Shown: one piece after another, positions 1 through 8,062 of the stretch
Numbering within the stretch: the stretch's first letter is position 1
Layout of the letters: each line of letters begins with the position of its first letter
Assembly: GCA_039714395.1 (NCBI GenBank)
Contig: JBDLJH010000005.1
Location: forward strand, 84,346 to 148,345
Direction of reading: 5' to 3'
Length of the DNA: 64,000 nucleotides
Origin: JAPHSX01 sp039714395
Lineage (GTDB): Bacteria; Pseudomonadota; Gammaproteobacteria; Thiohalomonadales; Thiohalomonadaceae
Made by a program: the position numbers and the translations under genes
Notes under the pieces: generated by a model
Databases searched by the model: none
What the model was told of the DNA's origin: nothing
The model's input: the letters and a program-made list of their open reading frames with translations, nothing else

Positions 1-53
1 AGCAAACCACTCGCTGGGTGCAAATAATTAACATAACTATTTGGAGGTTAAAG

Positions 54-695
54 GTGATTCGTAAAATTCTCTCTGTAATGCTGCTGTGCCTGCCCTTGTG
101 GGCCTGTGCCGAGGAAGTAACCCCTGCTGCTGATTATGCAGAAGGTATTGATTATGCGGCAGTTGTGCCACCACTAGCTGGTGCTACTGAAGGCAAGGTG
201 CAGGTGGTGGAGCTATTCTGGTACGGCTGTCCGCATTGTTTCCAGTTCGACCCCTATTTGCACACATGGCTCAAGACTAAGCCTGCCAATGTTGAGTTTG
301 TGCGTATTCCTGCAATCTTTAACAATCCTACCTGGAAGCTTCATGCTCAGGCTTATTACACCGCCGATGTGATGGGGGTGCTGGATAAGGTGCATGAGGC
401 CATGTTTGATGCCATGCATGTTAAGAAGCAGCGTATCAACACTAAAGAGGCGATACGTGCCTTTTTCGTCTCGCGCGGTATTGATGGCGGTGAGTTTGAT
501 GCAACCTTCGATTCCTTTGCCGTAAGTGGCCTGGTACGTCAGGCGGCGCAGTTGACTAAGCAGTATGGTATCGACGGCGTACCGACGATGGCGGTGCAGG
601 GGAAGTATCGGGTGGGTGGCCGCATGGCCGGTACCAACGAGAACATCATACGTATCGTTGATTTCCTGGTGGCCAAGGAATCAGCCACAAAATAG
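54..695 (+). CDS. dsbA: thiol:disulfide interchange protein DsbA
   Basis: Periplasmic oxidase that introduces disulfide bonds into exported proteins and is normally reoxidised by DsbB. The 213-residue product has a signal peptide (hydrophobic LSVMLLCLPLWACA), then a thioredoxin-like domain with the active site CPHC at about residues 59-62 inside ELFWYGCPHCFQF, and the cis-proline loop GVPTM near residue 177. I chose the GTG at 54 because a perfect GGAGGT lies at 43-48. The longer reading from 18 adds 12 residues ahead of the signal peptide without a ribosome site. An exonuclease-family gene lies downstream, a dsbA neighbourhood I recall from Pseudomonas. Assignment is secure; the subtype is not resolved. 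Confidence 0.95.
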   Translation: MIRKILSVMLLCLPLWACAEEVTPAADYAEGIDYAAVVPPLAGATEGKVQVVELFWYGCPHCFQFDPYLHTWLKTKPANVEFVRIPAIFNNPTWKLHAQAYYTADVMGVLDKVHEAMFDAMHVKKQRINTKEAIRAFFVSRGIDGGEFDATFDSFAVSGLVRQAAQLTKQYGIDGVPTMAVQGKYRVGGRMAGTNENIIRIVDFLVAKESATK

Positions 696-741
696 GTCTA
701 GACTTAGTGCATTGCCAGGGTAATGCGCTGAGGAGTTTCCG

Positions 742-1198
742 GTGAAGACGGCGGAGCTGTTTGTTTGCTGTTTGGAGAACGAGGGTGTCGAGCATCAAGT
801 TCGTCACCGTCAAGCATGAGCCGCGGGCCCCGCCTTTATGGCCGATGCCAATATGGATCACGCTCCAGCCGGTTACCTAGTACTTTTCCCGTCTGTTAAC
901 ACCTAATATCATTTCTTAGGTGGTGCCTGTTTTATAGAATTCTCTGAGAACATCGCTGAGATGGATAAGTTACTGCTGCCGCTGAGTAATTCGAGGCATG
1001 CCGAAGCCTGCATTTGAGGTGCAGCTGGGAGAGTCGTTTAGAGTGGTGGGGTTGCAAGTGGATAGTGCGAAAGAGCTGCTACCGGTATTGAAACAGGCGC
1101 TGCGAAGCGATAGCGTTAAAATTGTCGATTGCCGCGTAGATTATAGAGAGAATCTTAAACTCACCACTGCACTGGGCGGGATGGTCTGCCCCATATAG
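742..1198 (+). pseudogene. acetolactate synthase large subunit remnant
   Basis: Degraded thiamine-diphosphate enzyme. A GTG at 742 preceded by AGGAG (731-735) starts VKTAELFVCCLENEGVEH, which is the conserved N-terminus of catabolic-type acetolactate synthases. The frame then stops. In another frame, around 786-835, SSIKFVTVKHE matches the segment before the FMAD motif. After about 130 unrecognisable bases, 1010-1198 encodes ESFRVVGLQVDSAKELLPVL...IVDCRVDYREN...MVCPI, the C-terminal end of the same family. About 450 bases remain of a gene that should be about 1.65 kb, so the central catalytic part is deleted and the ends are frameshifted. The open frame at 998-1198 has no plausible function of its own. 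Confidence 0.8.
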
Positions 1199-1210
1199 AG
1201 GAGTACCTGC

Positions 1211-1996
1211 ATGACGAAGGCCGCAAGTTCCACTAGCGTGGGGCGCAGACTGCGACTGCTTAGCTACAATATCCAGGTAGGGATCAGTAGCACCCTGCCA
1301 CGCCACTACCTAACCAAGAGCTGGAAACACGTCTTTCAGGCGCGCCGCCGCTTTGAGAATCTCGATAATATTGCCCACCTGCTTCGAGGTCACGACATCG
1401 TCGGCCTGCAGGAACTGGATGCGGGTAGTCATCGCACAGGCTATGTTGACCTTACCGAATATCTGGCGCAGAAGGCAGAATATCCATTTTGGTATCATCA
1501 ACTTAATCGCAATTACGGGCCGTTGGCGCAGCATGGAAATGGTTTTTTGAGCCGCCTGCGCCCGGTCGAGATTAGTGAACATCGTCTACCAAGCCTGATC
1601 CCTGGTCGTGGGGCGATGCTGGTGCGTTACGGGCGTGGTGAGCAGTCACTTGCAGTGATTCTGGTGCACCTGTCGCTGAGTCGGCGTGCACGACGCAACC
1701 AGTTGGCCTTTGTACGGGATTTAGCAAATCAATATCAACACGTGGTGATGATGGGGGATATGAACTGCTCGCCGAGCAGTGCCGAGATGATGGAATTATT
1801 CCGCACCACCGGCCTGCGAGAGCCAGTAGAGGAATTACATACCTTCCCCAGCTGGCGACCACAGCACAATATCGACCATATTTTGGTTAGTGGCGGCTTG
1901 CAGGTGGCTGAGTGTCATGTGCTTAATCATGCCCACTCGGATCACTTGCCCATAGCCATGGAGGTGGTGTTACCACCGGAATTGGTACTAGAGTAG
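1211..1996 (+). CDS. endonuclease/exonuclease/phosphatase family protein
   Basis: The 261-residue protein has the fold of Mg-dependent phosphodiesterases (DNase I, exonuclease III, sphingomyelinase group). The motifs are in the family order: LSYNIQ near residue 18, LQELD near 66, GDMNC near 182, HNIDHILVS near 223 and SDHLP near the C-terminus, carrying the metal-binding Asn/Glu and the catalytic Asp/His. No signal peptide is evident, so it is probably cytoplasmic. The ATG is preceded by GAGGAG (1199-1204). It sits after dsbA with only the acetolactate synthase remnant between. The substrate cannot be read from the sequence; nucleic acid or a phospholipid are both possible. Confidence 0.85.
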   Translation: MTKAASSTSVGRRLRLLSYNIQVGISSTLPRHYLTKSWKHVFQARRRFENLDNIAHLLRGHDIVGLQELDAGSHRTGYVDLTEYLAQKAEYPFWYHQLNRNYGPLAQHGNGFLSRLRPVEISEHRLPSLIPGRGAMLVRYGRGEQSLAVILVHLSLSRRARRNQLAFVRDLANQYQHVVMMGDMNCSPSSAEMMELFRTTGLREPVEELHTFPSWRPQHNIDHILVSGGLQVAECHVLNHAHSDHLPIAMEVVLPPELVLE

Positions 1997-2073
1997 CGAG
2001 CATGTCTTGCTCGGTGTTGTTGTGACAGGCGGTGATTACCACCACATATAGTTTGGACAGCGGTTAGTTTGAA

Positions 2074-2742
2074 TTAATGTTGTTGCTTGGCTAGAGATGG
2101 GTCGTTGTTGACTGCCCATACAGCTACTTCAACGCGCGAACGCAGATTGAGCTTCTTCAGCAGGTGTTTGACGTGTACCTTTACGGTGCCCTCAGTAATG
2201 TCGAGTTTTCGCGCTATCATTTTGTTACTTAGTCCCTGCGCGATTAGTTTCAGGATCTGATCTTCACGGGCGGTAAGCCCCGCCTGATTCAAATCACTGG
2301 GATGGCTTGCCTCGTGGCGCAGGGCATGTGCCAGCAGTGCGGTCAGGCGTTCGCTGATCACCATCTTGCCAGCGGCTGCCTGGCGCAGGTAGTCGAGGGT
2401 ATCCTCCGGCTCCATATCTTTCAGCAGGTAGCCATCGGCACCGGCACGCAGCGCGGCGACGACATCCTCTTCATGGTCGGAGACGGTGAGCATGATAACC
2501 CGGGCATCGAGTTCAGCCTCTTTGATCGCCTTGAGAGTGGCGATGCCATCCATCCCTTTCATATTTAGATCAAGCAGGATCAGGTTTGGCTTGAGCTCTT
2601 TTGCCAGTGCCAGGCCATCTTCACCGTTGGCCGCTTCAGCGATTAGGGACAGGCAATCTTCCATGTCGATGAGGTCAGATACGCCTTTGCGAAACAGGGG
2701 GTGATCATCAATGGCGATCAGGGTGGTGATTTCAGCACTCAT
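2074..2742 (-). CDS. narL: nitrate/nitrite response regulator NarL
   Basis: Response regulator of 222 residues with a receiver domain (acidic pair IDD at 11-13, phospho-acceptor Asp58 in LLDLNM, TVSD and LLKD downstream) and a LuxR/FixJ helix-turn-helix (LTAREDQILKLIAQGLSNKM onward, about 155-210). I start it at the ATG of MSAEITT because this ATG overlaps the stop of narX in an ATGA and has GGAG upstream. A longer reading would extend into narX. It is paired with the NarX-type sensor and faces the narK-narGHJI genes, so it should activate them in the presence of nitrate. NarP is the alternative name; the location favours NarL. Confidence 0.93.
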   Translation of the reverse strand: MSAEITTLIAIDDHPLFRKGVSDLIDMEDCLSLIAEAANGEDGLALAKELKPNLILLDLNMKGMDGIATLKAIKEAELDARVIMLTVSDHEEDVVAALRAGADGYLLKDMEPEDTLDYLRQAAAGKMVISERLTALLAHALRHEASHPSDLNQAGLTAREDQILKLIAQGLSNKMIARKLDITEGTVKVHVKHLLKKLNLRSRVEVAVWAVNNDPSLAKQQH

Positions 2743-4682
2743 ACTTTCTCCGCAGTGGTTTGTTGGTGAACGTCCTTGCATTGCCATTTTCCTGCCGCGC
2801 TAAAGATCAGTTCAACACGGGTGCCTCCCATCCTGGAGGGAAGCATACATAGTGCACCGGATACGCCGTGTGCACGCTCTTTCATAATGGTCAGACCATA
2901 ATGGTGTTGGCGTTCGGTCTCCTCCGGGAGACCAATACCATCGTCGTCGATAGCGACAATTACATCACCATCAACACTGTATTCAGCCGAGACCACGGCA
3001 TGCCTGGCCTGTGAGTGGCGTAGTACATTGGAGAGTGCCTCGCGCACGACCTGGATTACATGTATCTCGGCGTTAGGAGTGAGTTTACAGTTGCCGAGTC
3101 GATTTTCCAGTTTAATATCGGTCTCACTGCGCTCATTAAACTCATGCACGGTCTTTTCAAGTGCGCTGTTAAGGCCTGCCTCATCCATGCGCAGGCGGAA
3201 GGTGGTGAGCAGCTCACGCAGTTGGCGGTATGCGCTGTTAAGGCCGTCACGTAACTCGGTGGTGACCTGACGAACTTTATCGGTGTTCTCGGGCTGGATC
3301 TTGATGGAGTCCAGGCGGCTTACCTGTATCTTTAGATAGGAGAGTGATTGCGCCAGTGAGTCGTGCAGTTCACGGGCGATCACGCCACGCTCCTCCAGCA
3401 GTGCCAGCATGCGATCCTGTGAGTGACGCTTGGCGATATTGAGGGCGATGGCGATATGGCTGGCAACCGTTTCCAGTAATCGTTTTTGCCACTGTTCCAG
3501 CGGGTGGTCATCGGGTACCTCTATCAGTAGCACGCCATATTGTTGTTCATTGTCCATAATGGGGGCGGAGAAGACGCGTAGGGTGTCATTGATACCACGA
3601 GCAAGCTCGATGGAGTGTGTCCGGTTTCCCTCGAAACAGGCCTGGCAGTTGGGAGGGTTACAGATGTCGGGCTTATCAAAAACATCGGGGCGAAGAGAGG
3701 CAAGTTTAAATGCCTGGTTGTTTCCGGTTTCTCCCAGGCAGATAGTACCGGGGCCGGTACCAACCAGTGCCCTGATATCTTTAAGCAGCTCTTCATAGAC
3801 CGTGTTATCCAGCGGCATCTCGCTGAGCCGTTGGGTGGTTTTATAGAGTAGTTCCAGTGACTGGTTACGGTGTTCCAGTACAACGGTCTTCTCGCGTACC
3901 CGGTTCTCCAGATCGTTGTAAATTTTGGAGAGGTCTTCGGCCATTAGATTAAAGGTGTAGGCGAGTTGCCCCAGCTCGTCCTCACTTTTATAACGTGTGC
4001 GTCGCGAGAAGTCGCCTCGACGAACGGCACTGGCACAGCCAAGCAGATCGCGTAGCGGCGCCAATATGTTGGTATTCATCATGTACATGGTGATGATGAC
4101 TACCAGAATGGTAAGAAATAGCGAGGACACCTGAATCAGGCGCAGCTGCTGGATATTGTTCTCGGCCTCCAGTTCCAGCACCTTCACCATATCGTCGATA
4201 TTGGCGACAAAGGGGCCGACTACTTCCAGGTAGTTGGTGCGCAGCTTCTCCACCGCTTTAATATTACCCTGAGGGTGGATGTTCTCTTTGCTGAGAGTGA
4301 TGTAGGCATCCAGTATGGGGTGAACCTGTTGCTCCCACTGCAGTTTAACTCGGTTATAGGCAGCGGGAAGTTGTTGACCTGAGGCCTTGGCCAGTACCCC
4401 GGTAAGACGATGGCTGTGCAGGCGCTGATCAAACTCCTTGACCAACGGTGCGACACGCTGCATGTGTGTGGGTTCCTGATTACTGGTGTTGTGGGCCAGT
4501 GCGCTGGCGATGCGGTAGGACTGCATGCGCAGGGTACCGGCCTGATTGATGGCAGCAGCCTGCCCCTCTGAGGTTTCGGCGATAAAGACCGAACTAAGCA
4601 TACCGAGAAAGGCGAGGGTGGTGATTGTTGCCATTGCAAGGCCGAGGCGTATTAATAGCGACTTTTCAAACAATTTAACCAT
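2739..4682 (-). CDS. narX: nitrate/nitrite sensor histidine kinase NarX
   Basis: Membrane sensor kinase of 647 residues. Order: TM1 about 12-34; periplasmic ligand-binding domain starting with the P-box (INQAGTLRMQSYR, 45-57), which binds nitrate in this family; TM2 about 182-203; HAMP 204-256; a central GAF-like module with a cysteine cluster (C341, C346, C349) as in enteric NarX; a HisKA_3 dimerisation helix with phospho-acceptor His440 in ARELHDSLAQ; and a HATPase domain ending near 640 (DDDGIGL). It overlaps narL by four bases, so the two are co-translated. It is transcribed divergently from the nitrate transporter genes. NarQ is the alternative, but the Cys cluster and neighbours favour NarX. 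Confidence 0.94.
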   Translation of the reverse strand: MVKLFEKSLLIRLGLAMATITTLAFLGMLSSVFIAETSEGQAAAINQAGTLRMQSYRIASALAHNTSNQEPTHMQRVAPLVKEFDQRLHSHRLTGVLAKASGQQLPAAYNRVKLQWEQQVHPILDAYITLSKENIHPQGNIKAVEKLRTNYLEVVGPFVANIDDMVKVLELEAENNIQQLRLIQVSSLFLTILVVIITMYMMNTNILAPLRDLLGCASAVRRGDFSRRTRYKSEDELGQLAYTFNLMAEDLSKIYNDLENRVREKTVVLEHRNQSLELLYKTTQRLSEMPLDNTVYEELLKDIRALVGTGPGTICLGETGNNQAFKLASLRPDVFDKPDICNPPNCQACFEGNRTHSIELARGINDTLRVFSAPIMDNEQQYGVLLIEVPDDHPLEQWQKRLLETVASHIAIALNIAKRHSQDRMLALLEERGVIARELHDSLAQSLSYLKIQVSRLDSIKIQPENTDKVRQVTTELRDGLNSAYRQLRELLTTFRLRMDEAGLNSALEKTVHEFNERSETDIKLENRLGNCKLTPNAEIHVIQVVREALSNVLRHSQARHAVVSAEYSVDGDVIVAIDDDGIGLPEETERQHHYGLTIMKERAHGVSGALCMLPSRMGGTRVELIFSAAGKWQCKDVHQQTTAEKV

Positions 4683-4995
4683 GCAGGTGATTTTAGCCTG
4701 TACCTCTCCTCATTACGACAGCGTCTTTCTTGTAGTACCACTAAAATTCCTGGGGTACAGATAATAGAGTGAATGAGAGGGCTTTGTGCCCATAATATAT
4801 AGAGATATCAGTTGGTTACAAATGACTACCACATTACCTCTTTGGTGGTATTCCTAGTTTATTGGTAAAGAATATACGGCCTTGTTAAGGGGGAAAGGGG
4901 GGGCCTAGACTGTTCGCAAGCCTATAAAAGGCAGATTTTGGGTAGACCCTGTTTATCGGGTATTAATTAAAAATAAGACGGGAGGTACACTGGCT
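4683..4995. promoter_or_regulatory. divergent narX / narK1 control region with NarL-type heptamers
   Basis: This 313-base gap separates the sensor kinase from the transporter genes. At 4835-4850 TACCTCTTTGGTGGTA has the 7-2-7 layout of NarL/NarP sites (TACYYMT, two bases, AKRRGTA) with two mismatches in the second half. Single heptamer-like sites occur at 4701-4707 (TACCTCT), 4736-4742 (TACCACT) and 4827-4833 (TACCACA). GGGAGGT at 4980-4986 is the ribosome site of narK1. I did not find a convincing FNR palindrome. The site calls rest on consensus matching only. Confidence 0.5.
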
Positions 4996-6258
4996 ATGCC
5001 AAGTTATCGACATCAACAACTCTCGGTTTTGACTATGAACACGGTAGGCTTTACTGCCTGCTTTGCGGTTTGGGTCATGTTTTCTGTTATCGGTATTCCG
5101 ATCAAGACGGGGTTAAATCTTTCTGATACCCAGTTTGGTCTGTTGGCCGCAACCCCCATCCTCACCGGCTCCATATTGCGACTGCCGCTGGGGATGATGA
5201 CGGACAAGTTTGGTGGGCGACCGGTCTACTTCTGGTTGATGGCCTCGATCATCATTCCGCTGTTCCTCATCTCCAAGGCGACCGAGTACTGGCAGTTCCT
5301 GGTTCTGGGGCTGTTTGTTGGTGTTGCCGGTGCGTCATTCTCTGTAGGTATCGCCTACACTTCTCGCTGGTTCACCAAAGAGACCGCCGGTTTTGCCATG
5401 GGGATCTTCGGGGCTGGTAACGCCGGTGCAGCGCTGACCAAGTTCGTCGCCCCCTCCATCGTGGTCGCCTGGGGTTGGGAGATGGTTCCTATTATCTACG
5501 CCATCGCCATGACGGTGGTGGTGGCTCTGTTCTGGATGTTCACCTACTCCGATGAGAGCCATAAGGTAGAGTCCTCGGTAACGGTGATGGATCAGTTGCG
5601 TATGCTCAGAGATCCGGTGATTTGGAAGTACTGCCAGTATTACTCCTTGGTGTTTGGTGGTTTTGTCGCACTCTCACTGTGGATGACCAAGTACTACATG
5701 ACCGAGTATGGCCACGGGATTCAGGAGGCGGCACTGCTGGCCGCTATCTTTGTACTGCCATCGGGTATTATTCGTGCTCTGGGTGGCTGGCTCTCAGATA
5801 AATTTGGTGCCCATCAGGTGACCTACTGGGTCATGTGGTCGTCGCTGATCGCCCTGTTCTTTATGTCCTATCCTGCAACCGAGATCCTGATCGCCACCCG
5901 AGATGGTGACCCGATCGCTATGAGCCTGGGTGTGAATGAATACGTCTTTACCGCGCTGTTGTTTGTGGTGGGTATTGCCTGGGGCTTCGGCAAGGCGTCG
6001 GTCTTTAAGTATCTCTCCGATGAGTATCCTGAAAAAATTGGCGTAATGTCCGGCATCGTTGGTCTGGCCGGAGGCATGGGCGGTTTCACCCTGCCAATTC
6101 TGTTCGGTGTGATGCTCGATTATACCGGTGTTGGCACTACGGCCTTTATGCTGCTGTTCGGTATCACTCTGATATCGATTATGTGGATGCAGTTCTCCGG
6201 TGAACGTGCCCGTGATAAGGCGATGCATAAGCCGACGGGTACGGACACGATGGAATAA
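4996..6258 (+). CDS. narK1: NarK1-type nitrate transporter (MFS)
   Basis: Major facilitator of 420 residues with about 12 membrane helices. It carries both glycine-rich nitrate signature motifs of the nitrate/nitrite porter family: GNAGAALTKFVAP in helix 5 and GLAGGMGGFTLPI in helix 11, plus the loop 2-3 motif MMTDKFGGRP. Members of the NarK1 branch are thought to bring in nitrate with protons. The ATG is preceded by GGGAGGT. It is the first gene of a same-strand run into narK2 and narGHJI. In Paracoccus the two transporter halves are fused in one protein; here they are separate genes 68 bases apart. Confidence 0.93.
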   Translation: MPSYRHQQLSVLTMNTVGFTACFAVWVMFSVIGIPIKTGLNLSDTQFGLLAATPILTGSILRLPLGMMTDKFGGRPVYFWLMASIIIPLFLISKATEYWQFLVLGLFVGVAGASFSVGIAYTSRWFTKETAGFAMGIFGAGNAGAALTKFVAPSIVVAWGWEMVPIIYAIAMTVVVALFWMFTYSDESHKVESSVTVMDQLRMLRDPVIWKYCQYYSLVFGGFVALSLWMTKYYMTEYGHGIQEAALLAAIFVLPSGIIRALGGWLSDKFGAHQVTYWVMWSSLIALFFMSYPATEILIATRDGDPIAMSLGVNEYVFTALLFVVGIAWGFGKASVFKYLSDEYPEKIGVMSGIVGLAGGMGGFTLPILFGVMLDYTGVGTTAFMLLFGITLISIMWMQFSGERARDKAMHKPTGTDTME

Positions 6259-6326
6259 GAATAAGCAGGACTTAGTGAAAATTATTTTCAAATAGAATCA
6301 ATGCAACCAACAAACAAGGTGCAATA

Positions 6327-7925
6327 ATGTCTGACATAAAAGAGTGGAATGTAGAAGACGAGGGGTTCTGGGAATCGAAAGGCAAGCATATTGCCAATCG
6401 TAATCTCTGGATCTCCATCCCCAGCCTGTTGTGCGGCTTTGCCGTATGGCTCTACTGGGGGATTATTACCGTACAGATGCTGAACCTGGGCTTTGATTTT
6501 GCCAAGCCTGAGCTGTTCACGCTGATGGCAATCGCCGGTCTGACCGGTGCCACGCTACGTATTCCCAGTAGCTTCTTTATACGTATTGCCGGTGGTCGTA
6601 ACACCATCTTCTTTACCACGGCACTATTAATGATTCCGGCGATTGGTGCCGGTATCGCACTGCAGGATAAGGATACCCCGCTATGGGTGTTCCAGATGCT
6701 TGCCTTCCTTTCCGGCTTCGGTGGCGGTAACTTCGCCTCCTCCATGTCCAACATCAGCTTCTTCTATCCGAAGCGGATGCAGGGTCTGGCGCTGGGTCTG
6801 AATGCCGGTCTGGGTAATGCGGGTGTAACCACTATGCAGATCCTGGTTCCTCTGGTGATGACCATGGGTATCTTCGGTGGTGAGGCGATGCAACTGCAGC
6901 TTGCCTCCGGTACCCTTATCGGCAAGATCCCTGCCGGTACCGATACCTATATACACAACGCCGGTTTCGTCTGGCTGCTGTTCCTGGTGCCACTCGCCTT
7001 TGCTGGCTGGTTTGGCATGAACAACCTGCGTACCGAAGAGGTTTCACCTCACATCGGTTCACCTCTTGGTGCCATGTCGAAAATTGCCGGCATGTTGTTG
7101 ATCGGTTTCTTCACCGCCGCGATTGGTCTCTACATCATCCTGCCAATGGGCCTGGGTGCTCCAGGCTGGGCCAAGTGGCCGGTCATTGCAGGTATCCTCT
7201 TTAGCACCATTATGTTGATGAAGATGATCCCCGGTGACATCAAGCCGAACCTGCAGCGTCAGTTTAAGATCTTTAGCAATAAGCACACCTGGGTGATGAG
7301 TATTATCTACACTATGACCTTTGGTAGCTTCATTGGTTACTCTGCCGGTTTCGCCCTGGCCATCAAAGTAGTATTCGGCTTCCAGCATATAGAAGTTGAC
7401 GGTGTAATGGGCCATGATACGGCCAACCCTAATGGTCCCTCTGCACTGATGTATGCCTGGATGGGTCCCTTTATCGGTGCGCTGATTCGCCCGCTGGGTG
7501 GCTGGATCTCCGACAAGGTGGGTGGTGCCAAGGTGACCGGTGTTGTTGCCCTCGTGATGATTGGTAGTGCACTGGGTGTTGCCCACTTCCTGAAGCAGGC
7601 TTACGTCTCGGCCACGCCGGAAGAGTTCTTCATGCCCTTCTTCCTGCTGTTCCTGCTGTTGTTTGCTGCTACCGGTATCGGTAACGGTTCCACCTTCCGT
7701 ACCATCGCGATGGTGTTCCCCAAGGAGCAGGCAGGTCCGGTACTGGGTTGGACCTCTGCGGTAGCCGCCTACGGTGCCTTCCTTATCCCCAAGATCTTCG
7801 GTGAGCAGATCAAGGCGACCACCCCTGAGAATGCACTCTATGGCTTTGCCGTCTTCTACACGGTATGTCTGGTACTTAACTGGTGGTACTACCTTGGTCC
7901 AAAGGCTGAATTCAAGAATCCCTGA
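6327..7925 (+). CDS. narK2: NarK2-type nitrate/nitrite antiporter (MFS)
   Basis: Major facilitator of 532 residues, longer than NarK1 because of extended loops and extra helices, typical of the NarK2 half of NarK1-NarK2 fusions. The nitrate signature GNAGVTTMQILVP is in helix 5. Conserved loop motifs are SSFFIRIAGGRN and RPLGGWISDKVGG. The family exchanges cytoplasmic nitrite for external nitrate, which suits a reductase whose active site faces the cytoplasm. It lies 68 bases after narK1 and 137 bases before narG. The hairpins in that second gap may separate its mRNA from that of narGHJI. Confidence 0.93.
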   Translation: MSDIKEWNVEDEGFWESKGKHIANRNLWISIPSLLCGFAVWLYWGIITVQMLNLGFDFAKPELFTLMAIAGLTGATLRIPSSFFIRIAGGRNTIFFTTALLMIPAIGAGIALQDKDTPLWVFQMLAFLSGFGGGNFASSMSNISFFYPKRMQGLALGLNAGLGNAGVTTMQILVPLVMTMGIFGGEAMQLQLASGTLIGKIPAGTDTYIHNAGFVWLLFLVPLAFAGWFGMNNLRTEEVSPHIGSPLGAMSKIAGMLLIGFFTAAIGLYIILPMGLGAPGWAKWPVIAGILFSTIMLMKMIPGDIKPNLQRQFKIFSNKHTWVMSIIYTMTFGSFIGYSAGFALAIKVVFGFQHIEVDGVMGHDTANPNGPSALMYAWMGPFIGALIRPLGGWISDKVGGAKVTGVVALVMIGSALGVAHFLKQAYVSATPEEFFMPFFLLFLLLFAATGIGNGSTFRTIAMVFPKEQAGPVLGWTSAVAAYGAFLIPKIFGEQIKATTPENALYGFAVFYTVCLVLNWWYYLGPKAEFKNP

Positions 7926-7965
7926 TACGCTAAGTATCAAATTCTGAAATGGTTTGAGTGGTTCC

Positions 7966-8044
7966 TTCAGTCATCTCACCGAGATGACTGATTACCCCAC
8001 AAGGTGTGGCCCCACTCTATTTATTCCCTGCCTGACAAGGCAGG
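7966..8044 (+). other. two hairpins between narK2 and narG
   Basis: CAGTCATCTC (7968-7977) pairs perfectly with GAGATGACTG (7981-7990) over a three-base loop, and CCTGCCT (8027-8033) pairs with AGGCAGG (8038-8044) over a four-base loop. Neither is followed by a T run, so they are not standard intrinsic terminators. The second hairpin ends 18 bases before the narG start and may overlap its ribosome site context. mRNA processing or stabilisation, or a tuned transcript boundary, are possible roles. Confidence 0.55.
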
Positions 8045-8062
8045 TTGGTTGGAGAAAGCATA

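Noticed and set aside
7059..7940. Minus-strand open frame of 293 codons across narK2
   Set aside because: Antisense to conserved transporter helices; composition is that of a reversed membrane protein gene.
7966..8044. Intrinsic terminator between narK2 and narG
   Set aside because: The hairpins are strong but no T run follows either of them, so ordinary termination is not supported.
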